This document shows positions 35,202-44,703 of a DNA stretch of 64,000 bases, one piece after another (position 1 is the first letter of the stretch; each line of letters opens with the position of its first letter). Origin of the DNA: Candidatus Fermentithermobacillus carboniphilus (GTDB taxonomy: Bacteria; Bacillota; Sulfobacillia; Fermentithermobacillales; Fermentithermobacillaceae); the NCBI GenBank assembly GCA_018208355.1, contig CP062796.1, forward strand, positions 1,334,494 through 1,398,493. The letters run 5' to 3'. The notes beneath the pieces were generated by a model, which had not been told where the DNA came from, made no database searches, and saw only the letters and a list, made by a program, of their open reading frames with translations. The position numbers and the translations under genes are program-made.

Positions 35202-37493
35202 TTATATACCCAGATCGCTTTGAGTAATGCCCTTAATGGTTTTAAAGTTAATCCTGCCAACCGGCTGGCTACCACAGTACACCTCTGCTGTATGCTGATG
35301 TTGACCTGACTTCAGCCTTCTTAACAAAAAGACCCATTCCCTACCATTCTCGCTCTTACCCGAGATAACCTGTCCACGCAAGAGTAACCTAAGATCGTGC
35401 ACGACCCGATTACATCGCACAGTAAGGACGCCTTCACCTTTCGGATTAAGCCTGACGACGTTATCGACCACTTCGAACTGTAACTCAGTTCTTCCTTTGC
35501 GTACAATGATGACCGGCGCCAGAAACTCTTCCGGCGTAGCCCCTCCGTGAACCTCGCCGGGACAGTAGCCGCTGCCTTTGATTCGAGCATGAGTCAGCAG
35601 AAGGAGCTTGTCATTGTCCGATACCCACATTCCATAGCATTGGTAATTCCGCACACCTTGAGAACCCCCATCCTTAAGAATCGCATACCGACCTGGTAAA
35701 ACAACTTCCGCTCCTTCTGGCACGTCAACCTTTATGTCACTTGTGGCAGAGAATCGGCTTAAGCCATGGTCCGAGGTGATAACGACCGTGTCGACCTCGC
35801 GCAGCAAACCTAGAACCCTCTCAGCTACGTGTTCTATGACTTTCATGGCTTTGAGGAAGGAGTCAGGAAAAACGTAGGCATAGTGATGGGCAATGTCATC
35901 CAAGCCGCGTTCAACTGTTTCTCCAGACTCCCATCCCTGATTTGCGTCCGTGATAGTAGGGAGGCTACTCCTCGCAATTCTTACCTCGCACTCAACCTCG
36001 CTTTTTTCCGTCAAAATCCGGGCAAGCAACCCTGCCCACTCCACTCCCATGGCATCTACCCAGTATACCTTTGCTCCATTAGCTCGCAGCTCGGCAAGAA
36101 GTTCCGATCTAGGTGGGTAATTCCAGAGAAGTTGTTGATTGGCCCACTGGTTTGTTAGCAGGGCGAGTTGTTCGTTCGCCCTGTCTCTTACCCGACAGCA
36201 GTTGTAGACAGAAAAGTATCGTGCAACAAACTCGTCGCCAATCATCGGGGGACGGAGATACCAAGCTAAAGCGGGAAATGCAATCTCCAAATACTCCCAC
36301 CAAACAGCAGAATCGGCTTCTTCCATTAGTTGGGAAGTACACAGAACGATCTCCCTGCGCTCTTCTTCCGAAATGTCCGTCAGTACCGCGATCCGTGCCA
36401 GAGGGTCTGTTAGCTTTCTGTAAGCCTCCCAGAACTCTGTCGGCATCGCTTTGATGCCAATACGCTGCAGAAGTTCCTTGCGTTCTCTGCTGTAGGACCT
36501 ATTCATCTGCAAACGGAATATCGTTGTCACTGCATCTCGAGGGAAATCGTTGAACCTATGGTTGCCCTCTAGGACGTGGTAAAGGTAAGAATCGGACTTG
36601 TTACGACTCTTGCTCCATAACCATGCCAGCCAGCGTCCATATTCGTCAAACTCTGGCCACAGTGTGAACAGTTGGTCAGCGTTGTAGTCAGCCACGTTAA
36701 GCAGCCGCGAAGCCAATTTGTCGAGCGATTCCCCTTCACACAGCCGGGTAGCTAACCATTCCCACTGTTCAGCTGAGCCCCATTCTCGCTTGAGTTCTGC
36801 GCAGCCGAGGGTCTTTAAGACGTATTCAAAACAAGTTGGGTAGAGTTGCACCCGACACTGACTCCTGATTTGCCTTACGGGCAGCCATGGTGCAAACTCA
36901 GTCTTTAGCCAAACACGCTTTACACTGCCTTTCTCCCAGAACGAAAGATACTCCTTGATGCCCCAAGCCACCTTACGGTTTCCCGCGTCGCCCAGGAAAG
37001 AAGCAACGACGATATCGGAGGTACCCTCAGACTCAAGATACCATTCCTGAGGAAGTTCACCAGAACGGTATCGAACAACACACTCAATTGCCTGGTAGAA
37101 ACTGTCTTTAATGCTCAGTAGCGGCACATATATCCTGCGGACTCCGTCGGGAAAATAGGACACTGGCCACTCAGCTAGAAGCTGTATTACATCGGTCTTC
37201 TCTGGATTAAGTCTTACCCACTCAGACAAGGGAGTTATCAACAGTTTTTTGCACCGGCGCGCCTGTTCTTTCAAATAGGAGATTAGACGCGACGTATCAG
37301 GAAAAACATCATCTTCGCTGCAAAATTCCGACAAACGAATAATGCTATCAACTTCATACGGTAGTCTAGTAGTCAAGTCGTCCCAAGCTTCGGTACCCTC
37401 CAGGAGGATAAACCTGGTGGCAAAGCGCTCACCCTTATCGCTTTCTGCTCTTAGGTAGGTTACAAGTTCGTCGACGCTGGAAAACGACAACAT
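35202..37493 (-). CDS. pglZ: PglZ, BREX alkaline-phosphatase-superfamily protein
   Basis: PglZ is the hallmark protein of BREX and Pgl phage defence; its alkaline-phosphatase-like domain has been proposed to be a nuclease or phosphodiesterase. Here the N-terminal 460 residues are helical without motifs I know. The metal-binding core appears as KVYWVDAMGVEW (479-483 is VDAMG) and VVITSDHGLSRFS (TSDHG at 573-577), followed by GRYAILKDGG and HGGATPEEFLAPVI. The total of 763 residues is typical. It starts 4 bp after brxC ends and is followed by brxL. Confidence 0.9.
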   Translation of the reverse strand: MLSFSSVDELVTYLRAESDKGERFATRFILLEGTEAWDDLTTRLPYEVDSIIRLSEFCSEDDVFPDTSRLISYLKEQARRCKKLLITPLSEWVRLNPEKTDVIQLLAEWPVSYFPDGVRRIYVPLLSIKDSFYQAIECVVRYRSGELPQEWYLESEGTSDIVVASFLGDAGNRKVAWGIKEYLSFWEKGSVKRVWLKTEFAPWLPVRQIRSQCRVQLYPTCFEYVLKTLGCAELKREWGSAEQWEWLATRLCEGESLDKLASRLLNVADYNADQLFTLWPEFDEYGRWLAWLWSKSRNKSDSYLYHVLEGNHRFNDFPRDAVTTIFRLQMNRSYSRERKELLQRIGIKAMPTEFWEAYRKLTDPLARIAVLTDISEEERREIVLCTSQLMEEADSAVWWEYLEIAFPALAWYLRPPMIGDEFVARYFSVYNCCRVRDRANEQLALLTNQWANQQLLWNYPPRSELLAELRANGAKVYWVDAMGVEWAGLLARILTEKSEVECEVRIARSSLPTITDANQGWESGETVERGLDDIAHHYAYVFPDSFLKAMKVIEHVAERVLGLLREVDTVVITSDHGLSRFSATSDIKVDVPEGAEVVLPGRYAILKDGGSQGVRNYQCYGMWVSDNDKLLLLTHARIKGSGYCPGEVHGGATPEEFLAPVIIVRKGRTELQFEVVDNVVRLNPKGEGVLTVRCNRVVHDLRLLLRGQVISGKSENGREWVFLLRRLKSGQHQHTAEVYCGSQPVGRINFKTIKGITQSDLGI

Positions 37494-37497
37494 GCCT

Positions 37498-40400
37498 CTA
37501 CCCCCGCTTTTTCGCGATCTCCAATACCGCTAACAATCGGGCACCCACAAGTGCGTCTTTGGAAACCAATTCCTCGACGAAGCGCTTTATATCCTCGGCT
37601 GACATACCCTCGAGTGCCTTCAAGACTCTGGGATATACAGTGGCCTGGTAGTTTTGTGTAACCCATTTCCTGATTGCCTGAGCAACTTCGTTAAGGCGAA
37701 TTGGCCACTGTTGCACGTTACCGCCCATAGAGTCGTAGACGTAATTCAATACGCCTTCCTGTGCATCAGATTGTCGAACAAGCTCTGCATACTCTCCGGC
37801 AGCCACATCAATAAACTTGTTAAGAACATATCTCTTGTCATGTAGAACCTTCAATTCTTCGGCATGCTCAGTAAGAAACTGTAGCATTTCCTCTATTTCA
37901 CGCTCAGGCAAAGACTGGAGCCGCGAATACCGCGTAAAAAACTCGTGGTATTGTTGGCCTTCCAGAATCAACTGAATCGGAACACGCTCTGCCTCACTCC
38001 ATGCCACAGGCGAGTCAGTGGAGGTAATAGACTGCCATAGCTTCTTCAGCTCCGCAATTTTCTTTTGCTTAGTCAATTGTTCCAGGGCACACAGTATAGC
38101 CCTCTTGACTTCGTCTTCAGGCGCAGCTGATAGGTTACTAGGAAGCATTTCATATAGTTGAGCTGCCTCGGAGTCTTCTAAGCTTTGCCCGGTGTACTTT
38201 GCCACCAAGAGCTGCGTGATTCTCACCCCATCACGCAGAAGTACTCTGAGAGTCCCAGACAATCGTCGGATCTCCTCTGAAGAGTCAACTTTCAACTCCC
38301 GCGATGGTTGGTAGACGACTTGATAGAGGTAGTCTATGGCAGCTGCAACCTCGGCAGGCTGTCCCACTTTGTAGCAGGTCAACGGGAGTTTGCTCCGGAA
38401 CCATGTTTCTTGGAAATGCAATCTGACATCGTCGAGGCTGTCTTTCTGTGCCCCGCAGAGTTCATCCAATGCCAGAGTAAGATTCAGCTCAGCAGTGATC
38501 TCAGGGAGCTTATCCTTGACTCGCTCTTCGCGCCATAAGTAGACATCTTCCTGTAGCAGGGCCCTCAGTCTGCTCATAATCCTTGGCACATCTAGACCGA
38601 GAGAACCCGCAAGGAAACTGAGCTGAGGAGTATGAGTTCTCAGGAAAGAGAGCATGCCTTGCTGCATGCGTTCTCGGGTCAACAACCTGGACAACTCACT
38701 CTTTACAGGCTGGACTGCTTCAAACACACGCTTCATTTCACGATCATCAAGTTCATCAAGGTCATACGAGAGAACGTTAGTTAGAGCCTCAACAGCCGGA
38801 GCTAAACCCTTTTGAACTCTAGGATCGCGTATTTCCTCAACAGAATACTTCACACACCACACCGGGAAGCCAGCATTCGCCAATGATTTGCGCATGTTCT
38901 TTCGTGCTTCTTCGGGATAGGCTGCTTCTTCCGGTCTAAGGTGGAACACCTCCTGAGCCATTTTGCAGAACTCTTCAGCTTCAGTGGACATGCGACGAAC
39001 TGTGTAACAACTGCTATCTGACTTATTTCCCTTCATCACATCCTGAATAAGCTCCGCCAGCTTGTTTGGATTGAGCGGCAACGAATTCACACCGTCAGAA
39101 TAGTAGTAGCCCTGCGAGTAGTCCCGCATAAGAAGCGAGAAAAGCAGGATACCGATGGGAGACGGCATCAGACCATATGGGGGTTCCTGTAAAGCCTTCC
39201 ATAGGTCGTGCAAATTTACGTGGTCCTGACTCTTAAAGAATTCATCTACGACTCTTTTCATCTCGCCAAGGGGATGCTTAGCATTGGTTAATGCCCCGTC
39301 TTCCCAAAGACCCTTGCGCTCCAGCTCCTCGACCACGTCTTTGTACGGGCGTTGAATCGTCCGAGCAATTCTCAGACCGATTTCAGCGCCTCCCTTCCCC
39401 CAGGAGCTGGTATACAGCGTGGCAATCTTGCTGAGCCGCTCTGGCCCGTAGGGATACACTTGCGAAACAACATCTTCAAGATACCCCGGCACCGATTCAC
39501 AACCAGATAACTCTTGCAGACCACCATGAAAAAAGGCTTTAATCCGACCTAGCCGTACGCTTGTTAGCCACTCGTCAACAAGCTTCTTGGCCTTGGTGCT
39601 GTAATATCTCTCTTTGGCGCTGTCATGCATCTCTTCGTAATACCACTGATACGCGCGATGGTCTAACCAATCGTGCCAACGTTTTGCGCCGAAAGCGCAC
39701 TGGCTAATAAGAATGCAGCAATCCAAGTAATGCTTGCTTAATTCCAGAGCAATGTCTTCTGTTCCATGGAGATGTTCGTCTTCCTGGGCAACTACCACAA
39801 CTACGCCTATTTCGTATGAGTATTCAGTGCCTCGAATTATCTTTTCACGCTTAAGCTTAAGTTCCTTTGCAGATATAATTTGAACCGGATGCCGTAGCTT
39901 GGCAGCTCCCTGCAATGATAGAAGCTGCTTGAGTTCATGAACAAACTCGGCATCGAATCTCCGGTCATCGATCATGTTCTCAAAAGTCAAACTGCTCTGC
40001 GCCTGTTGCTTGTACTGCTGCAGTTTTTTGTGGTCGATCGTTCCCGACGGGATTATGTACTCTTGGTCCGTTCCGCTAGGTACGGCTAACATGAGACCCT
40101 GGTCGCATATTCGCTCAGCTATTTCGGCAACCCTAGGCGCTAGTTCGGTACCCATGAACATCCGCTTGAGGACCTCAAGGCTCGGCTTAAGAAGAGGATG
40201 AGCACCGTGCGTCTGACGCCACAATGCTGTCAGGAGGAGCATCACGCGAAACACGCGTACTTCGCCTTCACTGTGCAGCTTTTGCCTGCTCGAGCTGTAG
40301 TGAGTCAAAATGTCAGCCACTGAGTCGACGCTTTCGACCTTGACGTTTTCGAAGAAGTACTCCCACAAGTAGTCTGGAGTAAGCCAGTACCAGTTGTTCT

Positions 40401-41643
40401 TCGGATAGTTTGCTATGAACTCCCTAAAAGAGCCAGACTCACTTGCTTTCAGAAACTGAAATAGTGTTCTCTGACTTGAGCTAAAGTTCGATGAAATGGT
40501 AGCTAAAAGATAGGCAGTAAGAGGGTGGATAGGGGCAAGTGCCTTCAATTCTTCTTTAGCCACACGTTCGCCTAGTAGGTTTATGTGCAACACAGCAGCG
40601 TCTACATTGCTCCAAAGCGTATCTCGCTTGGCCTCCCAATCCTTTCTCCAGGCCGGTTTAGGTTCAATAACATTGCTGATGAGCTTATAGGCAGTTACAG
40701 GCTTCATCTCCAGAGGACAAAGATGAAATCTATCGTGAAGTTTTTTCCTTGTACCCTCATCGATCCGGGTAAACTGGTCCAGAGCTCTATGGGTCACGAG
40801 GAAAAGATAAAACGGGATCCCTGTCGTTGCGTGAGCTAGCTCCTGCAACGAATCTACATCGGTACTATTGGCAAAGAACTGGGTAAACTCATCCCAGATA
40901 AACAGTATCCCCTTGAGATTGTTCCGGGTGATGACGGCCCTGATCCATTCCCTGATCGCTTCGGGGGAATCCTTAATGATCACTCCTTCTTGTTCCAACA
41001 CTGCAGCGACCTTTTCTCCCGTCTCCAAATCACCGTCACGCAGTTTGTTGATAACTCCCTCGGATGTGCTTACATCTTGAAACATGCCCCTATGTTTTCT
41101 GAAGGCGTGATCCCAGTTAAATATGCTGTCTTTGGCGGTAAGCTTACTGACCAGTTCCTCCATTATGTTCTCTGTGACTGCATCGGCGTATCCATGGGAC
41201 TGAAGTTCTTGTTTAATAGCCTGCTCAACTTCTAGATACAGGCGTCGGCTTGACTTGATGTGACCCGAACCGGAACGATATACAGTAAGATAGTTGCCCC
41301 TCTGGCGCAACGCCCTGAAGCGAGGCCATAGGTGTGACAATACAGAATGCTTGATGAAGTAATCCTGTACTTCCTCTAAGGGGTCCTCCAACAAGTGCTT
41401 AATGACAAAGCAGGTGAAGGTCTTTCCCGTTCCATAAGCGCCAGTGAGCCAGATAGATCTACAATCAGAAGGTTTAGCTCTTTCTAGTGCCGCGATGAGT
41501 TTCTCCAACAAGGTGCGGGTCTGATCATGAGGTATAAAGAACTTCCAATTTCCCCTGTTCTGCTTATCTATATCTTCCGTGAAAACCGGGATAAAATCTT
41601 CCCTCACGGTAAGACAGTCACTATACGTCCACTCGCTCACCAT
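37498..41643 (-). CDS. brxC: BrxC/PglY-like large ATPase of the BREX system
   Basis: This 1381-residue protein has an N-terminal P-loop ATPase: Walker A GAYGTGKT at 68-75 and Walker B GILFIWDEFTQFF around 245. The remainder is largely helical with no other domain I can name. Size and placement between the DUF4007 gene and pglZ match BrxC/PglY, the essential ATPase of all BREX types. ATG at 41643 overlaps the end of the DUF4007 gene (stop at 41637-41639), so translation is coupled. It is intact throughout. Confidence 0.9.
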   Translation of the reverse strand: MVSEWTYSDCLTVREDFIPVFTEDIDKQNRGNWKFFIPHDQTRTLLEKLIAALERAKPSDCRSIWLTGAYGTGKTFTCFVIKHLLEDPLEEVQDYFIKHSVLSHLWPRFRALRQRGNYLTVYRSGSGHIKSSRRLYLEVEQAIKQELQSHGYADAVTENIMEELVSKLTAKDSIFNWDHAFRKHRGMFQDVSTSEGVINKLRDGDLETGEKVAAVLEQEGVIIKDSPEAIREWIRAVITRNNLKGILFIWDEFTQFFANSTDVDSLQELAHATTGIPFYLFLVTHRALDQFTRIDEGTRKKLHDRFHLCPLEMKPVTAYKLISNVIEPKPAWRKDWEAKRDTLWSNVDAAVLHINLLGERVAKEELKALAPIHPLTAYLLATISSNFSSSQRTLFQFLKASESGSFREFIANYPKNNWYWLTPDYLWEYFFENVKVESVDSVADILTHYSSSRQKLHSEGEVRVFRVMLLLTALWRQTHGAHPLLKPSLEVLKRMFMGTELAPRVAEIAERICDQGLMLAVPSGTDQEYIIPSGTIDHKKLQQYKQQAQSSLTFENMIDDRRFDAEFVHELKQLLSLQGAAKLRHPVQIISAKELKLKREKIIRGTEYSYEIGVVVVVAQEDEHLHGTEDIALELSKHYLDCCILISQCAFGAKRWHDWLDHRAYQWYYEEMHDSAKERYYSTKAKKLVDEWLTSVRLGRIKAFFHGGLQELSGCESVPGYLEDVVSQVYPYGPERLSKIATLYTSSWGKGGAEIGLRIARTIQRPYKDVVEELERKGLWEDGALTNAKHPLGEMKRVVDEFFKSQDHVNLHDLWKALQEPPYGLMPSPIGILLFSLLMRDYSQGYYYSDGVNSLPLNPNKLAELIQDVMKGNKSDSSCYTVRRMSTEAEEFCKMAQEVFHLRPEEAAYPEEARKNMRKSLANAGFPVWCVKYSVEEIRDPRVQKGLAPAVEALTNVLSYDLDELDDREMKRVFEAVQPVKSELSRLLTRERMQQGMLSFLRTHTPQLSFLAGSLGLDVPRIMSRLRALLQEDVYLWREERVKDKLPEITAELNLTLALDELCGAQKDSLDDVRLHFQETWFRSKLPLTCYKVGQPAEVAAAIDYLYQVVYQPSRELKVDSSEEIRRLSGTLRVLLRDGVRITQLLVAKYTGQSLEDSEAAQLYEMLPSNLSAAPEDEVKRAILCALEQLTKQKKIAELKKLWQSITSTDSPVAWSEAERVPIQLILEGQQYHEFFTRYSRLQSLPEREIEEMLQFLTEHAEELKVLHDKRYVLNKFIDVAAGEYAELVRQSDAQEGVLNYVYDSMGGNVQQWPIRLNEVAQAIRKWVTQNYQATVYPRVLKALEGMSAEDIKRFVEELVSKDALVGARLLAVLEIAKKRG

Positions 41644-42347
41644 TCCTCACCTCTTGCAAGTCTTGTTACACCTTCTTCAGTGAGTTCAAAGGAAGTTTGT
41701 TCGCTGCCAGTCAGGCGACCGAGGACAAATTCCCTTTTGCAGCCAAAAACCACCCAAGGCCATGTTAGATCCCTATCCCAACACAGCGTGGTTGCACCTT
41801 GTTCAACAAAGAGACACCTAAGGCAATGTAAGACTGCACGTTCAGAAGGCTCCCAGCCAAGGCGTCTTATGCGACGAGGCCTTCCATGAACCACAAGACC
41901 CTGGCCCAAGACATCACCCACAGGTGTTCTTTCCAAGAAACCCACAAGTTCCATGATCGCGTTCGATACTGTCCTTGCTGCCAAGCGGGGTACGGCCAAA
42001 TGAAGCAAGAACTTGAGCTCATTGGTGGTCCATTCACTACACCCCAAATTTACATACCATCTGGCTGTTGGGAAATTAAAAACTACGTTAACCCACAACA
42101 GTTCCCACAAGGGAAGGCAGTTTGTTCCTCTGGAAGAAAACTCCTGTCCGAATGTAGTCTGTTGACCTAATCTATCTTCAATTCCCGAAGTCCTGAGCCA
42201 CGAGCGAAGAGACTCAACCTGCTTATTACCAAGAGATGGATTATTCACCCAGTTCCGTGAGTGTCTAAAGTATAGTTCTAACCATTCCTTCCGCAACCCG
42301 AAGCTGTTATGGCGACTCCAACCGGTCTCACTCTCATAACTAGACAA
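41637..42347 (-). CDS. Free-standing DUF4007 protein of the BREX operon
   Basis: About 236 residues. The N-terminus HNSFGLRKEWLELYF is the DUF4007 signature, and RWYVNLGCSEWTTNEL and VVFGCKREFVLGRL follow. The same three landmarks in the same order occur in the C-terminal part of BrxP encoded just upstream. DUF4007 genes are known beside PAPS-reductase genes of DNA-sulfur-type systems. The open frame runs to 42410 inside brxP, but TTG at 42347 with GAGGTG 7 nt upstream is the convincing start; it overlaps brxP by 8 bp. The role may be protein-protein or DNA contact for the sulfur-transfer enzyme (inference). Confidence 0.78.
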   Translation of the reverse strand: MSSYESETGWSRHNSFGLRKEWLELYFRHSRNWVNNPSLGNKQVESLRSWLRTSGIEDRLGQQTTFGQEFSSRGTNCLPLWELLWVNVVFNFPTARWYVNLGCSEWTTNELKFLLHLAVPRLAARTVSNAIMELVGFLERTPVGDVLGQGLVVHGRPRRIRRLGWEPSERAVLHCLRCLFVEQGATTLCWDRDLTWPWVVFGCKREFVLGRLTGSEQTSFELTEEGVTRLARGEEW

Positions 42348-44670
42348 GGTCAAGCACCTCGATGGCTTTACGGTTACGGTCAAGGAAAATATTGTCCAAG
42401 TCCCGAACAATATCTGTCCGGATCAGATCATTTTTCTCTAGAGACAGTCCACGGAGTATTGCAACTAAAGTCTCTCTTTCTGTTCCAAATAAGATGTAGG
42501 GTCCCTCCTCTGCTTCACCGTAAAGTTCACTAACAGTTAGCTCGTATCGTCCAGTTTTCTCCGCATAGCGATACAATGAGTACAATACCGCCACAGGGTT
42601 AGGTTCTTGCCAACCCCTCTTCAAGAAAACCCCATTCGTGGCCTCTTCAGTGGAGAGTTTTTCGGCAAGCCCTAGACCTGAAGCCAAGGGCGTTTCTGTA
42701 AGTAGTGTATATAAAGCTTTAACAGCATTTCTGCGCGTGCTCTCGCTTTGTGGGAAATACTCACCCATTCGTCTGACAAGTTCATCCTTGGATATTACCG
42801 TTCCCCAGGGAATTGCTGTGACATACCACCTCACAGGAGTTGAATTTCGGGCCAGATTCGTCCAAATCACGGCCCAGGTGGTTAAGTCATCAACCCCGCG
42901 TTTGACAAGTGTGTTCACTAAATCTGTAATTGTGAGTGATTTTCTGTCGCCTTCGATCAACTCTGCATGTTTCAACCACATCAACATCGCATCAAATTGG
43001 CATGTGCCGAGTCCGTTTTTACTTGCCCATTGTCTTTTCAAACTGAAAAATTCGGCAAGCCAGTCTCTTTTCATACCAAAGTGCTGATAGGTATGTAACG
43101 TCCTCTTGTCGCAACCTTGTAAGGCTATTCCCCCTTCGCTGGTTTTTAGTGACTCTGCAGCAAGACAAGCCCTACCGCGCATATCGAGACACATGCCACA
43201 AGATACGCAGCCTTCACCTATCCGAACGTCATCACGGATCTGCAATGCGCCGGTAGGACATTCAACCTGACACGCTTGACAATGAGTGCAATACGCAGCC
43301 TTCAGAGCAACAGCTCGAAACGCGCTAATCACATAGCGGTCAGCTTGAGCTAAGTTTTGTATCTCTACAACTACACTGTTATCGAAGCGCTGCATGACAT
43401 ACGGATAAACAGTACCATTTTTACTCTCGATCAGCCCTTGGGTCTCTCCAGTTTGCACAATGCGACCCAAGGTCTTGGCCCATTCAAGCCAGTTTTCTGT
43501 TGGATGATGCAATGTAAACGTTGTCTTGTTACCTTCTTTGTGTTCCAGAACCCGATTACCTCCGCTCGGAAGGTACCGGCCTCCAGCTCGCCGCTTCCAC
43601 CCTCCATCTTCAACGAACCGATCAATATCCGACACGTTGATACCAGCCGAAGCAGCGTAATTTCGCAGTTCCTCGACAAAGGCCCTCATGTCTTCCGAGT
43701 ATACTCTCCAGCTAACAATGTCCCACCATTTTGCCGCCATCGGACAAATGGCACAACCTACTCGAACAACACCATGCCTGTAAGCACGGTTAAGCATTAG
43801 GTGCCGATCAAATAAGTACAAGAATACCTCTCCCGAGTTCCACCGGATTATCGGACTGGCGTTAACCTGAGTCTTGTGTTTGCCACCCTGCGTAATCTCA
43901 TCATAGTTCGAGCGACTCGCACTCTCCTCATGACGCACACCATCGAATACTAGGGCCATAGCACTCGCCTTACCGGTCAATTGCCGTAGCAGTAGCAAGG
44001 AGGGAGCAGTCTTGTGAACTGTGCAGCACCAGCGATGAATTCGACTGGGTGGGCCCATTTCACGCCACATAGTTAGTGCATCCTTCTTACTCCTTGCGGT
44101 ATAAAACGACAACTGCGGCCAACGTTCTTGTGCGGCCTTCACAGCTTCATACGTATCTTGAACTTCCATGCCGGTATCCCCAAAGACAACAACGAATTGG
44201 CTAGGTTCCAGAGTTCTCTGCACCAAATCCAGCGTAACAATGGAGTCTTTGCCTCCCGAAAAAGCCACTGCTGTAACGTCTACCTTATTCTGGTATTTAC
44301 CATACGTCTGCCAGATGAACTTCATGGAGCGCTGCACGAGCCCCTGTAACAGCGCTTTGTTCTTCTCGAGCATCCCATCGACGTCAACAGGCTCAAGCAC
44401 CAAACCATCGCGATACACTTTCAGAGTGGGCCTGGTGAAGAGACCCCCACCCTCGGCTTCTGCCACTAGTTCTCCCTTGTAGTAGTACTTCCGTCCGCCA
44501 ATAGCCCAAAGCAACGGTTCTTCAACTCTTTGGTAGCTCCAGTGTTGGCTAAAGCCGAGCAAATCCAGTTCCTCATAGAATACAGGACGAATTTCGTTAC
44601 CCACCGTGATATCTCTAGTATCAGTCAACAAGATTCCTCTTGTATCTGGGTCCCACTGAGTTACGTACAT
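42340..44670 (-). CDS. brxP: BrxP: PAPS-reductase/DndC-like protein with ferredoxin and DUF4007 domains
   Basis: The 776 residues comprise: an N-terminal region of about 130; a PP-loop pyrophosphatase domain with FSGGKDS (138-143), WCCTVHK (Cys 215-216), GVRHEES and GCAICPMA (Cys 306, 309), resembling PAPS reductase and DndC; a two-cluster ferredoxin with Cys 461, 464, 467, 471 and 488, 491, 494, 502; and from about 528 a DUF4007-like domain (YQHFGMKRDWLAEFF). In type 4 BREX this gene replaces the methyltransferase PglX, so the host mark may involve sulfur chemistry on DNA, but that is unproven. ATG at 44670 has GAGGTAGGT 7 nt upstream. Confidence 0.9.
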   Translation of the reverse strand: MYVTQWDPDTRGILLTDTRDITVGNEIRPVFYEELDLLGFSQHWSYQRVEEPLLWAIGGRKYYYKGELVAEAEGGGLFTRPTLKVYRDGLVLEPVDVDGMLEKNKALLQGLVQRSMKFIWQTYGKYQNKVDVTAVAFSGGKDSIVTLDLVQRTLEPSQFVVVFGDTGMEVQDTYEAVKAAQERWPQLSFYTARSKKDALTMWREMGPPSRIHRWCCTVHKTAPSLLLLRQLTGKASAMALVFDGVRHEESASRSNYDEITQGGKHKTQVNASPIIRWNSGEVFLYLFDRHLMLNRAYRHGVVRVGCAICPMAAKWWDIVSWRVYSEDMRAFVEELRNYAASAGINVSDIDRFVEDGGWKRRAGGRYLPSGGNRVLEHKEGNKTTFTLHHPTENWLEWAKTLGRIVQTGETQGLIESKNGTVYPYVMQRFDNSVVVEIQNLAQADRYVISAFRAVALKAAYCTHCQACQVECPTGALQIRDDVRIGEGCVSCGMCLDMRGRACLAAESLKTSEGGIALQGCDKRTLHTYQHFGMKRDWLAEFFSLKRQWASKNGLGTCQFDAMLMWLKHAELIEGDRKSLTITDLVNTLVKRGVDDLTTWAVIWTNLARNSTPVRWYVTAIPWGTVISKDELVRRMGEYFPQSESTRRNAVKALYTLLTETPLASGLGLAEKLSTEEATNGVFLKRGWQEPNPVAVLYSLYRYAEKTGRYELTVSELYGEAEEGPYILFGTERETLVAILRGLSLEKNDLIRTDIVRDLDNIFLDRNRKAIEVLDLV

Positions 44671-44703
44671 GGCATCTACCTACCTCGATACTAGCATCAA
44701 GGT

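Noticed and set aside
35321..37493. Possibility that PglZ, BrxC and BrxP represented an unrelated phosphorothioation (Dnd/Ssp) system
   Set aside because: The VDAMG...TSDHG phosphatase-like core, the very large P-loop ATPase and the BrxL-like AAA+ protein fit BREX; no DndA, DndD, DndE or SspB-D was seen.
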